Shown here one piece after another: positions 1-11,290 of a stretch of DNA of 64,000 nucleotides. Position 1 is the stretch's first letter; each line of letters opens with the position of its first letter. This DNA is from Campylorhamphus procurvoides. Taxonomy: Eukaryota; Chordata; Aves; Passeriformes; Dendrocolaptidae. Both the position numbers and the translations under genes were made by a program. The stretch covers positions 770,519 to 834,518 of the forward strand of contig WBMV01002667.1 of NCBI GenBank assembly GCA_013396655.1. Reading direction: 5' to 3'. The notes below the pieces were generated by a model that was given only the letters and a program-made list of their open reading frames with translations, searched no databases and was not told where the DNA came from.

Positions 1-536
1 CAAAGAGTCCCAAAAATGCTGCTTGAGAGCCTGGGAAGCCCTGCTTCAGGTCTCAGCAGCTGTCCAGGACTGGGATCACATAAAGCACTTCCCTCCTGCC
101 CCTCCTTGGTCATTCCACGGAGCATGTGGCAGTGTGACTGCCCACCCCACTTCCACTTCAAACGCAGCAGAGGTCATGAATTTCAGAGCAAACAGCCTGG
201 CATCTCTTTCCCATGAAATCTCCCCAAAAGGACACAAAGCAGCCAAGTATTTTGGGTATCTCTGTGAAGATCCCACAATGTGTGTGGTCTGTCCTTGGGC
301 ATTGCTGTGCCTTTGTCCCCGCTCTGTCTTGTCAGAAGGTGCTGCTCCCCATCGCAGGGGGATGAGGGTGTTTGTAGCCTGAAATAGTGATGAACCACAA
401 TATGTTGTGTCAACAGCTCTCACTCTCTCTGGCATTCACTGTCCCAAGGCAGCAAAGTGCACAAAAATTCTGTGGGTGAAGTGGAACAAGGTGAAACAAC
501 CCCTTCCCAGGGCTTCAGTTACCAGCAAGTTTTGCT

Positions 537-775
537 GATTTCAATAATGGAAAAACACTTCAGTGTATTCCTGACATTTTCACATCAAAACATAATTATG
601 TTTCACTATTCAAATATTTAGAAGACAGTTCTTAACCGATCCTTGCTCTGTCAGTGATTCCTATTAATTATGCATAAATTTATAAATAGCAATATAATTA
701 ATATTTAGCAGTATTTTTATTAAAGAATTTCAAAAGCTTATTGAAAATCTGCATATCTGAAGCCCTACCTTTTAA
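537..775. promoter_or_regulatory. AT-rich island, candidate conserved element
   Basis: Strongly AT-rich with several TAAT cores (TATTAATTATGCATAAAT, TATAATTAATATTT) and a perfect TTATGCATAA palindrome at 668-677. It ends sharply where filler resumes near 776. Evolutionary constraint is guessed from composition and motif density only. Confidence 0.35.
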
Positions 776-1626
776 GTGGAAGGACAGTTTGCTGCTTCAT
801 CTTCTTCCTTGCTCTCTATCTTATCAGCTAAAACACTGGCCACGCTTCTCCCAGAGGAGGTATTTTTAGTTTGGGGTTTTTGCTTTTTCATCGTCATTTG
901 TAACAGGATGTATAATTGGGTGCTGCTAATTAGAGCTGGTCTCGTGCAGGCATTATTCCCAGGTGGGAGGCTGGGTGAGGGCTATGCCTGTGCCCTGTCC
1001 TGTCCCGGGGGAGCACAGCACCTGCCGCTATTGCCAGGTAATTAATCACGACGAGGATGTTTGTCTTCCTCCTGGAAGGGCTTGGAGCAGTCTGGCAGTG
1101 CTCTGCCAACCGGCTGGAGGCTGGGATGGCCACGAGGCTGAGATGCACCTTTGGTCCTTGCTGGCCACTCATCTCCAAGGCATCAGGAGGGCCCCTTGCT
1201 CTGTAACCAGTGCTCACTAAGGCTGAGCTGCTGAGAAACTCCAGTGACTTCATGGTGGGCTGTGCTGTTCAAAAGCCAGCATTGAAAACAGGTGATGTCA
1301 AGAAGAGGGGACTCAGTTCTAGCAAACCCAGAGAGCAAGCACTGGTTGCTGAAATGCCAAGTGTGCAACTCAGCACGGATCCTGTGCCAGGTATGTGTTT
1401 TCTCTGTTATGATAATGCAATCCAGCTGCCTGGGGTACTCACATTTTGTTTGATTTGTGATGCCTTTTATTTTCCCAATGGCATCCTCCTCACCTGAGAG
1501 TGATATTCCTTTCCTCTGAACATCGGTGTGATTGTTTGTCAGTCCAGTGTTGCTTGACTTATCACTTCCTCACTGTTTTCTGAAGCGAAATTCTAGGTTT
1601 TGCTGCTGATTTTATGCAGAGTGTAA

Positions 1627-1724
1627 GGTTATCCCAGCACCGTTATCCCCGTGGCATCCCTGACTGTTGCATTCGAAGCCTGTGTTATCCCAGCAGGGTT
1701 ATCCCGGTGCCGTTATCGCAGCGG
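1627..1724. repeat. Degenerate 14-bp minisatellite of GTTATC units
   Basis: GTTATCCC-type words start at 1628, 1642, 1684, 1698 and 1712. The steps are 14, 42 (3 x 14), 14 and 14, so the array kept its register while the two middle units decayed. Units look like GTTATCCCAGCACC or GTTATCCCGGTGCC. The reverse strand reads GGGATAAC, so each intact unit carries a GATAA core, the site bound by GATA zinc-finger factors. Whether any factor uses it is unknown; it may be only a local minisatellite. Confidence 0.8.
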
Positions 1725-2599
1725 TGGTCCCAAGGCCTGGGAGTGATTCACAGCTGCACTTAAACCTCACGTCTTGAGTCATTCCTGGTCTTCCATCACT
1801 TTATTAAAATCTACGTATGGTGATGGCACTTGGGTCATCAAGATTAATAGCGATACAGTTCTGCTGGCGTTTAGTCAGGGAAAAACACCTGGAGCTGCTC
1901 TTTTATGACTGATTAATGAGGGGGGAAAAAACACCGTGGTTCTAATTGGCATTTGAGTTCTTTCTGAGTTTTAACATTCATGCTATGCAAATATATCAAT
2001 TCTTAACAATGTCTAACAAGATCATTTGAAAATGAGTCTCCCTGGGGGATTGCAATCACGGCTTTGGGAAAGGCCTGAGCCCATTTGCCTTCTATTTGCT
2101 TAATGAAGGCAACAGAGAAATTGGTACCTCCCACTGGGTGGCCAACACGTATCCAATGGGCATTGCCGTAGGGTGGAGGGGTCACTCTCCCAGCCCCCAC
2201 CTTGGCTGTTACCCGCCCTGGAGAACTGGGAGAAGATGCTCTCCATCCAACACTGGGTTTGGTGCCTAACTGAGAGCAGCAATGGGCTCCTGGCCATTTT
2301 TGACCTTCATCTTTATGCCACCCCTTTGCTTTATCGCCATTTTCTTCCCCACAGCCTGCCAGTGGGAGCCAGGAATGCTGCCCTGGCAGCCTGGAAGAGG
2401 AGACTCCAGCCCTCTCCTCTCTGTCCAGCACCAAATGTGTCAGCAGAGGGAAGAGAATCACCCATGATTAATTTATCCTCATGAAAAATCCATGCCTGAC
2501 CCTGACTAAGAGCTGGTGTTCAGGCTGTTGCATAACTTGGTTCTGGAAGGGAGAGGAGGGACCCACTGGTGCTGCCTCAGCGATGTGAGGTGTTCCTGG

Positions 2600-2790
2600 G
2601 GGTCTTATTTACACTGGAGTGGTAAAATGAGTCCTCGACATACTTTAATGTGCTAATTGGGGGTTATTATGGCCCTTTTTATTTACGATTAGATTACGAA
2701 TGTAATACTCCATCTCATTTTGCTCTGCACTAAGAGCTATGAAAGGATGGTAATTACCTCTCATGTAAACCTATACTTAGATAGAAAAAA
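2600..2790. promoter_or_regulatory. AT-rich island with homeodomain cores
   Basis: It contains GCTAATTG (2652-2659), GGGTTATTATGGCCC, a doubled GATTAGATTA (2687-2696) bracketed by ACG, and GGTAATTACC at 2749-2758, which is a perfect palindrome. The density of distinct TAAT and GATTA words with scattered CpGs is typical of developmental enhancers. Confidence 0.4.
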
Positions 2791-4411
2791 TGACGTGTGA
2801 AATGAAAGGCCTGAAGAAATGGCATAATCTGTGTTTGCTTTGCGCAGACGTGCGGGAGCCGCGCCCGCTCCACTCCTGGAAGTGTGCGGTGTTTCAGATG
2901 GAGCAGCCCATCAGTGTCAGCTTGAGGGGATCCACAGCCCTGCCACCTCCCTCCTGTGTCCTTAACATCAAGGTGGCCCCTTTGCCTGGAAATGCTGGCT
3001 AGGAGTAGATAAATAATTAATCCGCAGCACATGGAGCAGGCAGATTTTGCCTGGTTTTCCTGCCTGGTTGAAATTCTCTGTGCCCAGGACATCACCACCC
3101 GCCCCAGAGCCTGTGACAGCCTCCAGAGGAGAACTGAGATGTCTGGAGAGTATTGCCTCCCTCATTTGTTCCTGGCAGGATTAGGGCTCCAACATTTTTG
3201 TCACTGGAGGGTTTGCTGGCAACGGCTTGCACTGCCCCACACTCAAGATCACCTTTCCATTTGTCCTTGTTGCACAGCAGGAAAATGAGTTATGGATTTG
3301 TTTTTAAGAAAAAAACTCCAAGTTGAAGGGTATGAAAGTAACAAGTTGGCGAGGAGTAAAGGAGGGCCTCGAACACCCAGGTAGGCTGTGACTCCTGTTA
3401 TTGACAGTGCATCATTTCCTGTGCCTCCAGGAGTCCAGCATCAGCTCCCAGCGCTGGTGAAGGAACCACTGCTGCAAATCTTCCCTCTCACGGCCTTTGC
3501 TGTTCCTTTTCCCCTTTTTCATCTCGAAGGCCTCAGGGCAATAATTATTTTCTGACTGGAACAATAAGCCGGAGCTCTGCCCTGGCAGGGATAGTTGGGG
3601 TTGCTGTTTATTTTAACTGACGGAGCTGATCTGCAGGATGCTCATCTCTCAGCCGGGTGCGGAGGGCACAGCTCCACTCATCCTCATGCTCTGCTGCTCC
3701 GTTGGAAAGGTCAGTATTTCCTTGGGAAGAAAGTTTCTCCGAGCCTTTCTCTGGCAGCCGCTGCTTCCAGCTTGGATGTGCAAAGCTAATTTAACAGGGA
3801 CTCTGGTCCCACCACTGTCACCATGCTCCAAAATCCTTGTGAGGGTCTGCACAGCATGAAAGACTTGAAGGACAGGGGTGATTCTGGAGAGAGGCAGTCC
3901 TGTGTTTGGGTCTTCTGATGGCAATTGCATCTTCCTCTGGGAGTGATGATGGCAATGCAGAGGGATGAGGCAGAGGCTGCTGGGTACCCTCCAGCCCTGG
4001 TGTCATGTAAGCATCCTGTGGGGAGAAAAATCAGACCCCCAGCACCCAGAGCCCTTCTCCCTTTGGCAATGCCAAGGCAAGGGCAAGTCTACCCCATGTT
4101 CCATCAAGAATGAAATTCCGGATAAATTTGAAGGGTTTTTTCCTTCTGTTTTGAAGTTTGCAGGAGACTCACTGAGGCAGTTGATGCAGAGCTTTAAGCC
4201 TTTACAGAGCAAAGCCAGCTGACCCAGTTAAGTCACCTGTCCCCAGCGTAACGGGATATCCACTAAACCCCTCAGTGCCACCAGGAACTGCTGCAAATCC
4301 ACCCTGACAGCGCACAGGCAGGGACAGGATAACAAGGGAGAGCATCCCACCGGCTCTGTACACAGCCACATCCCACCCTGCCAGGTTCAGTTTGGTCCTG
4401 GGAAGGACAGG

Positions 4412-4522
4412 ATCCCACCAGCACACATGCTCCAGCATTCTGCATCCCTCCGGCATGCCTGCTCCAGTTTCTGAATCCTACCAGCACACGTGCACCAGTG
4501 CTTTGCATCCCTCTGGCAGGGA
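4412..4522. repeat. Imperfect 63-bp tandem duplication
   Basis: The 46 bp from 4412 recur from 4475 with about 37 identical positions. Shared words include CCAGCACAC, TTGCATCCCTC or TCTGCATCCCTC, and GGCA. A much weaker relative (ATCCCACCGGC) lies upstream at about 4344, which suggests a longer decayed array. Confidence 0.75.
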
Positions 4523-4689
4523 AGGAAGACACTGACAACCCAGGAGTGGACATGTTACACACGCAACCAGGCAGGGAAACATCTCCAATAGGAGCTGCCA
4601 TCATCCTCCCAAATATTTGCATTGCAACAGATGTTCCTTTCTACAGTTCCTTTCCCTTAAGCCTGTGGTTATTATGGAAAGGCGGAGGC

Positions 4690-4825
4690 ACCAGGTGGGA
4701 TTGTAACTACCAAAAGCAGAACTTGTTCAGTGCTTTGATGACATCAATTAGCTCCAGGGTGCAAGTGCCAAGATTTCTGCAATTAGAGCAGGTAAATCTC
4801 TGCATCTGCAATAATCTCACTTGAA
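4690..4825. promoter_or_regulatory. Candidate conserved element
   Basis: It holds CAGGTGGGATTGTAACTACC, TTTGATGACATCAATTAGC and TCTGCAATTAGAGC. TGACATCA is close to a CRE/AP-1 type site, and two AATTAG cores follow. No coding frame is supported. Conservation needs alignment. Confidence 0.3.
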
Positions 4826-5680
4826 GTGGTTCAAATGGGCTCAGTTTCTGGATTTTGAGATCAGCATCCATACGCACCTATAGCTGTGGAGCAGAAACTG
4901 CTTCCTGTGCCTTGGCTTCTGCCTACACAGTCTGTGTTTACATATGCAATAATATTTTGAGGGAAAGTATCTCTTTTCTGCTGCCATCTGTATGAGGATT
5001 GAGGCTTTGGGGGAGGTCAGCCCAGGGAGGCGAACTTGTTTCTGGATCAGTGCGGGAACAAACCAGTAGAGCAAAACAGAAAAAAGCACCAAACCAGTCA
5101 ATTTTCAAGATGTGAAAGATGAATTTCAGGCTGTCTGGGGAGTCTGTTCCCTCGAGGACTCTGTAGGTGGATGAATAGTAACACAGTTTTCTAGAACTTG
5201 CTCAAGGAGGGAGGAGCTTTGTGCTGCCCACCAGGGTCCCCAGTGGCTGAATGGTGTTGGGATGATTGATGGACTCCCAAGCAGATGCATCTGCATTGGG
5301 CAGATTCCTCTTGAACAATTCAGCCTGAGCAGAAGAAGAGAATTTCAGAGATCACCTGTACAGAGGGAATAGCTCATGGGTGTTCTTGGTCTGGAAAGTG
5401 ATTGATTTCCAGCCAGAAAGCTGGATCTGTGGTCCCGCAGCACCAGCAGTGCTGGGCACAGAGCTCTCCTTGGTGCAACTCTGCAATGGATAAACATCCC
5501 TGTTTAATCTTCAGGGCCTTCACTCAGGCACCTTTCATCAGGACTGCATTCGCTTATTTTCTTTTTATAATGAGGGAATTTTAAATCTGAGAGGATTTGC
5601 AAGAAAAGTGAGCTACATATCCCTGTTTCTGCACCCAGGAAATCAACTACAGAGTCCAATCGTTGTCAGAAAAAGTTACC

Positions 5681-5714
5681 AAAAAAAAAAAAAAAAGAAA
5701 AAAAGGGGGAAAAG
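5681..5714. repeat. A-rich low-complexity tract
   Basis: A run of 16 A is followed by a G, seven A, five G and more A. No retrotransposed gene body or target-site duplication is visible next to it, so I treat it as simple sequence rather than a poly-A tail. Confidence 0.9.
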
Positions 5715-7352
5715 AACACAAAATCTGCACAGAAGAAGAAACCCAGAGTCTTTGGTGTGAAGGGAAGAGGCGTATCTCCCTGGAGAATATGATAATTTAT
5801 AATGAAACATTATCTACAGCCCCATATGTTACATTTTCTATTTATGGCTAATTTGCTTAAGCATTTCTAATGTGCCCCCCAAGGGAGGCCAGTTTGTCTT
5901 TGGGCAGCTGGTTAGTGCCGAGGGAAGAAAAAAGGCGCCGTTTCATCTGCAAAAGCCGGCAGCCAGGAAGCAAGCAGCACCCACTGGGAAGGTGCTGGGA
6001 GATTCCTTTGGCCAGCTGCTCCCGCTCAGAGCCAGTGCACCTGCAGCCAGTTTGCTGCAGTACAGAGGAACCCTGGGGTGGGAGCTTGGGGGGGAGGCAG
6101 CCATCCTAAACATCCCATGGTCCCCAAGCCCCTGGGCTGAGTCACATTCATGGGCTTAAGAAGTTAACCTCCTGCATTGCACAACCTCTGGTGTATAAAA
6201 CATAGGGATCAGCTTTTCCTGAGCCACAGCATATCCTTGGCCTTTCCCATAAGCGTCTCATCCCTGTATGGGAAGCCAGTGAAAGGGCTGTGGACCACCC
6301 TCCCAGAGCAGCTGGGTTGGATCCAGGAGCAGCGCTGAGTGACGGAGCCCTGCCGCAGCAGAGAGCACGTGTGTGAAAATGATGGATGCTCCTCTCAGCC
6401 TTGCTGGGAGGCTGAGGAGATCCTGGGATATAATCATGACAGTCTGTGTGCTGGTGTGAATGCTCGGCTCTTCCCAAGTGATATTCAGCCACTAACATTT
6501 CAATCACACCCTCAGCAAGTGGGGATAACCTGGTTGACTCTGAATCACTCCCTGCATCACTAAAATATTCTCAGATCTGATCCTGGATGTCTCAACAAGA
6601 TGTTCACAAATCAGCCCAGGAAGATGTGTCCCTGCCTCTGATGTTCAAATTTTGCCCTTGAGGTCTCAGAGAGGAAAAAAAAAGAGAGGTTTTGAGCTTT
6701 CCTCCTGCTATTTGACCCAGATGGCTCCTTGTGAGCACACAAGGCTCATCCAGAGCCCAGGGCGCCGGCCTCACGCTCCCGACAGGCACGGCTTCACCAC
6801 GGGAGAGACTCCATTTGGCAGATTTGAGGTTTGCCAGCACGGCCCGCAGACTGCTCATGGCCAGGATGTGACCTGGCTCCAGAGCGAGGTGACTGCTCCC
6901 TTGGTGAAATTGGGGCTGAGGTGCTCTGTACCTGCAGGGCTGCAGAGGCAATTCCTTCCCAACCCCGTGATTCTGTTTGGACTCGTGGCTGTTCACTTGA
7001 GGAGGAGAGAGGTCGTTAATTATCAACGGTGTCAGAATGAGCTCAGTTTCAGGGAACAGGTGCCAATACTAGATTTCGACATTGATGAGCGTGTGTGGAC
7101 ATGCACAATTACCTGGAACACTGCTCTGCGGTGAAGGGAGCTGGTGCTGGTGGGAGTGTGTGCATTGGGGAGGGACATGCACTTTGGAATGATTAACCTG
7201 GCATCAACTCCTGTCTTTCCTTGGCCCATTACATCCCTGTCCAGCTAATCAGCAGTGGAGGAGCAGCTCACCTCCCTGGATTGTCAGATGACAATTTCAT
7301 GGATACTGCACACCCCTGCAATATCAATCCAGCTCCTGTCTTTGCCCAGCTT

Positions 7353-7380
7353 ATTGATTAAAAGCATATTAACAATCAAT
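7353..7380. promoter_or_regulatory. Inverted ATTGATT repeat in an AT-rich island
   Basis: ATTGATT at 7353-7359 is mirrored by AATCAAT at 7374-7380, a perfect inverted repeat of PBX/HOX-like TGATT sites with a 14-bp spacer. CTTAATTGCACGG follows. The local island (7280-7420) resembles a conserved homeodomain enhancer. Function is inferred only. Confidence 0.35.
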
Positions 7381-9992
7381 AGCTGGCTTAATTGCACGGC
7401 TGCTCTAATGGACACCTCTTGCAACTCTTCACTCTCACCACAGCCACGATGCTCCAGAGCAGCAGCAGCAGCGTGCCATTCCCTCTCCCTCACCCTGGAA
7501 GCTGTACAGCTGCCTGATGTGTGACCAGGGATCTAAAATCTCCTGATAAAATATCAGCCTCCCAGAGTCAATTTCAATACCAGAAATCAAAGGGAACTAT
7601 TAAAACTCATTACCATTTTTATCTCTAGTGCTGCAGATTTGCCATAATTTTATTTCGGTCTGAATTCAGATGGTATTTGCACAGACAAGAACACCCTCTC
7701 TTCTCTCCACCATTCTTTTTCTAAGGAATACTCAGTCGTACCCATCAGTGGCAGAGCAGCCACTGCTCACATCCCTTTCCCAGCCTGGCTCTGGAGAGAC
7801 GAGCAGGTTTGAAGTGTGGAGCGTGGTGAGCAGCAGCACTGCTGGGAATTTGGATTGCAGAGAAACAAAGTCCCACAATACAGGAAAATGGTTCAGCACG
7901 TTGAAGTGTTTTAAACTAGTCAGTGGGTGAACTCATCAGTGCTTTTCCTGTTGTCTCTGAGCTGTGCAAGGATGAACAGGAAAGATGAGTTTAGTTAGGC
8001 AGCTGCTGAGCTCTGGGAGCTCCCACGTTCCCCAGCCTGGGCATCTTCTCAAGCAGATGCCAGAGATGCTTCCTTTTGCCAAAATCAAACTTTAGCATCT
8101 GTTTTCACTGTAAACCCTGACGCTGTTTCGCCAGCCCCTTACAGCGCCTTGGCTTGGGTGTGCTCCTGTGTGAGCTTCCTGGTACCTTGCCAAGAAATCT
8201 ACAGGGAGGATGCAGTCACTGAGGGGCTGCCTTGGTCCCTCTGTGCCCCTTGAAATGGACAGACCTGAACTCCACTGCACCGAGGCTGCTTCCCCAACCC
8301 TTGGCACAGCCTCGGGCACAGGGTGCTGTTGCTTAAGAGCAACGTCAAGAAACTCAACACATCCTACTGGACTGTTGAGAGCAGCTGCTGGGAAGAAGGC
8401 GTTCCATTCCCTCCTCAGTGGAGGGCTCCCAGCCAGCAGCATGCTGGAAGGAGAGGACTTGGCAAACACTATCGTGCAGGGGTCCTTCTGGGGGCTGCAG
8501 TGGCCACCTGGGTCTTGCTGCCCCTTGCACACCCAGGCAGACTCATTTTCACGCCACCCCCTCCCCGGGAGGAGCCTCACAGCTCCCTTTGCATCATGTG
8601 CAATCTGTGTTTCACTGCAGCCCACAAGCTGCTTAAAGTTAGAAATGGTTTAACACGATGCTGGCACCCAGACATGGCATGAAGCAGCATAGGAGGCTGT
8701 GGGGAGCCAGGGCAAGCTGAGGTGAACACCCCAAGCCTGTGGGGCTGCCAGGCTGGCCTGCAGCCAGCACCACGAGCATCATACAGCATGTTGGAGTGCA
8801 GGGTCAAATCCAGTCCCAGAGTTCCTGTGGCAGCAGCAGCGCCACGTTCCCACGCTGCTAGAAATGACCATCAAGTGGCAGATTAACACCCACCCAAGAA
8901 GGCAAAGAGCTGGGATCTTCCTGTAGGGCTGGGATTTGCTGTTTCACTCAAAAACACAAGGTGAAAGTGCCAGAAAGGGGGAGCCACATGCTATGAGGAA
9001 AATAACTCATAGAAGACTTTTGGGCCAACTTCCTGCCAAATGCAACCCCTGGCTGGAGGGGAAGTCCTGGGGTCACTGCAGCCTGTGCCATGGGACATGA
9101 AGAGCCTGGTGTTTCCTCATAGCTCATGCTCTGATGGGCTTCTGACAGAAAAATAAGAACAGGTGGATCAAGTGGGAATTGGCAGCCCTTCCTTACCAAG
9201 GCACCAAAACCCAGCCTGCTACTCTCCATACAGAAGCAGGCACAGGCTTTCCCAAAATTCCATCCTTTCTGGTGAACTCCTATAGCCTTTTCAAGTTTTA
9301 GCATGGGAATCTAATCTTTTGCAATGAGCAGAGGTTCTTTTCTGACAGAGAAATTAATATTCATTAGTCATCAGGGAAGAAAACGCTGAGCTGTTTATCA
9401 TTGCTTCATTAGATTTAGCCAAATACCAGCTAAACATAATTACTTGCATAAACTCCTGTGGCAGAGCTTGAAATTTGTAGCCAAAAAAAAGGGAAGGATG
9501 GTGGAGATCACCCTCAGGGTCTGAGCTCACCGCTCCTCTCAGAGCAACAGAAAACCAGCAGAGCTTCAGAAAGTATCTCCCAGCCTTCGTCATCTTCTTT
9601 TCTGCTTGTTTATAACAAGCAAGAAAACACACCAGGTGGCCTCAGAAAGGAGTAAACGTCCTCTCTCACTCCCTTTAGCTGCTGTTTTATTTTGTGCACC
9701 CAGAGGGGGATCATGGGGAGGCTGGAAATCCCTCTGGTCTTGGGTATGGGCCAGAGCAGGGCCAGGAGTTCCCCAGGCACCGTGTTGGGTTTTGAGAGTG
9801 GGAAATGCAATCTGTTTTTGCACGCTTAATTAAACTAATCAAGCTTTCCCCCTCCCCTTCTTCTTCCCTGCCAATAAAAGCAGTGGCACAGGGCTGTACA
9901 AGCCCCAGCAGTGACGTCCAGCTGACGGTCTGATGCATCCCAGCCCACCAAGGGATGCCTTGAGATGTTCTACAGCACATAGTTATTACCAT

Positions 9993-10060
9993 GGGATGCT
10001 CTCCAGCATGAGGAAGGCAGGTCAACACTGTGGGGCGCTCTCCAGTGTGAGGAAGGCAGG
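9993..10060. repeat. 39-bp tandem duplication
   Basis: A 29-bp core (9993-10021) recurs at 10032-10060 with 25 identical bases; both copies end in GAGGAAGGCAGG. The period is 39 bp. A short local duplication with no recognisable coding or mobile-element content. Confidence 0.8.
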
Positions 10061-10149
10061 CCACATCTCCTCCCATGTCCTGACCAACATTAAACACCTC
10101 TGACAGACACCTGTGGGGAAGCAAAGGCTCTTCTCTGCCTTTCAGATCC

Positions 10150-10470
10150 ACTCCCTAATTACAAATCGCGTTCATTTTAGCACCCTGCTATCCCATAATT
10201 GATGTTGGGTACCTCTCACAATGAGCCTGATTTAAATGTATACATGTTTCTCCTTCTCCTGAAACCCTGCTGGCTGTGAGACACCTAATTAACAGCAGAG
10301 CTTTCAAAGTCTCCCTAACAAATGCATCCCTGTGTTTCTGAGCACAAGGACTCTCATTAGTGAAGCTGCGCTTTGTGATTATTTATACCCCTTCTATAAT
10401 TAAAAATTCTGAAAGCTAATTACAATTATCCATCAGTTTTTCAACATACCGGGACTAGAACCTTCACCTT
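10150..10470. promoter_or_regulatory. Long AT-rich island, candidate enhancer
   Basis: It carries CCTAATTACAAATCGCG, CACCTAATTAACAGC, CTCATTAGTGAAGC and TATAATTAAAAATTC followed by GCTAATTACAATTATCC: at least five TAAT cores over about 300 bp, with isolated CpGs retained. It is bounded on both sides by GC-moderate filler. One of the clearer islands of the first 20 kb. Confidence 0.4.
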
Positions 10471-10964
10471 TTTTTACCATTGCTTTTCTCTTCTACCCAG
10501 CATCCCTCCAGGCATGGGCATCCATGAGTCCCCTCTCAGGCCATGGGTGCTCCCCATTCCTCCTCTTCCCTGTGGCTCCTTTCCATCGGCCAGCCACTTT
10601 TATGATGTGATTTGCTCCGTTGTTGCCAGCATCTGTGTTTGCTTTGCCAGGCAGGAGTGGAAGCAAGTGGCAGTGACTGCCCCTGGCTCCAAGAGCTGAG
10701 GGTGAGTGGAGCTGCTCACACGTGTGTGCAAGGAGTGGCAGTGCCAAGGAATGACACATGGCAGCAGTTACAGATCCCTCTCCCAGGACCAGATGCCCCC
10801 TCACATGCACCATTCTCTTGGGGTTCTGGACAGGTATTCCCACTGACATGGCAGCAGACAAGCTGAGCCGGTGCTGTAACCCACAACCCCCACTCCCTCC
10901 TCGTGCCACAAGGCACCTTTTGGGTGTTCAGAGCAGGACTGAAAAAGGACTGTGAAAAATGACT

Positions 10965-11290
10965 TTGGAATTGAGCAAGTTTGCTGCTCAGGCTGAGTCT
11001 GGGAAGTCATAATCTTAATATGAACATCTTTAAATATCCTCACTAATGGGCTCATTCTTTAATTTCCTGAAGCAATGACAGTCTCAACAGACCCTATATC
11101 ATAGCTAAGATGGGATCTGTCACCGAAAGGCTGAATTATATTTCATCCTTTATTTTTATCAGCTCTGCTGACTTATTTATGACATTTAGAGTCTTGGCTG
11201 GCTTTTGTCTGGCCTGTACTTTGCTGCTGCTCAGAGAGGAAAAAGCAATAGTTTATAAAGCCATTTTCACAGCATTCCCATGATTTGAGG
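10965..11290. promoter_or_regulatory. AT-rich island
   Basis: Moderately AT-rich, with TCTTAATATGAACATC, TTCTTTAATTTCC and TTATCAGCTCTGCTGACTTA. TTATCAGC and TGCTGACTTA resemble GATA and MAF/AP-1 half sites. The call rests on composition only. Confidence 0.28.

Larger units (their letters stand above)
1..9340. other. Intervening sequence, no supported gene (part 1)
   Basis: Apart from the islands and repeats listed separately, this is GC-moderate filler. Open frames overlap on both strands: at 23-435 both strands carry 119-codon frames, and at 8092-8682 four frames overlap. Such mutual overlap, with no domain and no conserved-looking codon pattern, marks them as chance. Weaker AT-rich patches lie at 1790-2030, 3290-3360 and 7540-7670. 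Nothing else is evident. Confidence 0.6.

Noticed and set aside
5681..5714. Possible poly-A tail of a processed pseudogene
   Set aside because: No gene-like sequence upstream and no target-site duplication; plain A-rich tract.
8092..8682. 177-codon - frame overlapped by three + frames
   Set aside because: Mutually incompatible frames without splice or domain support.
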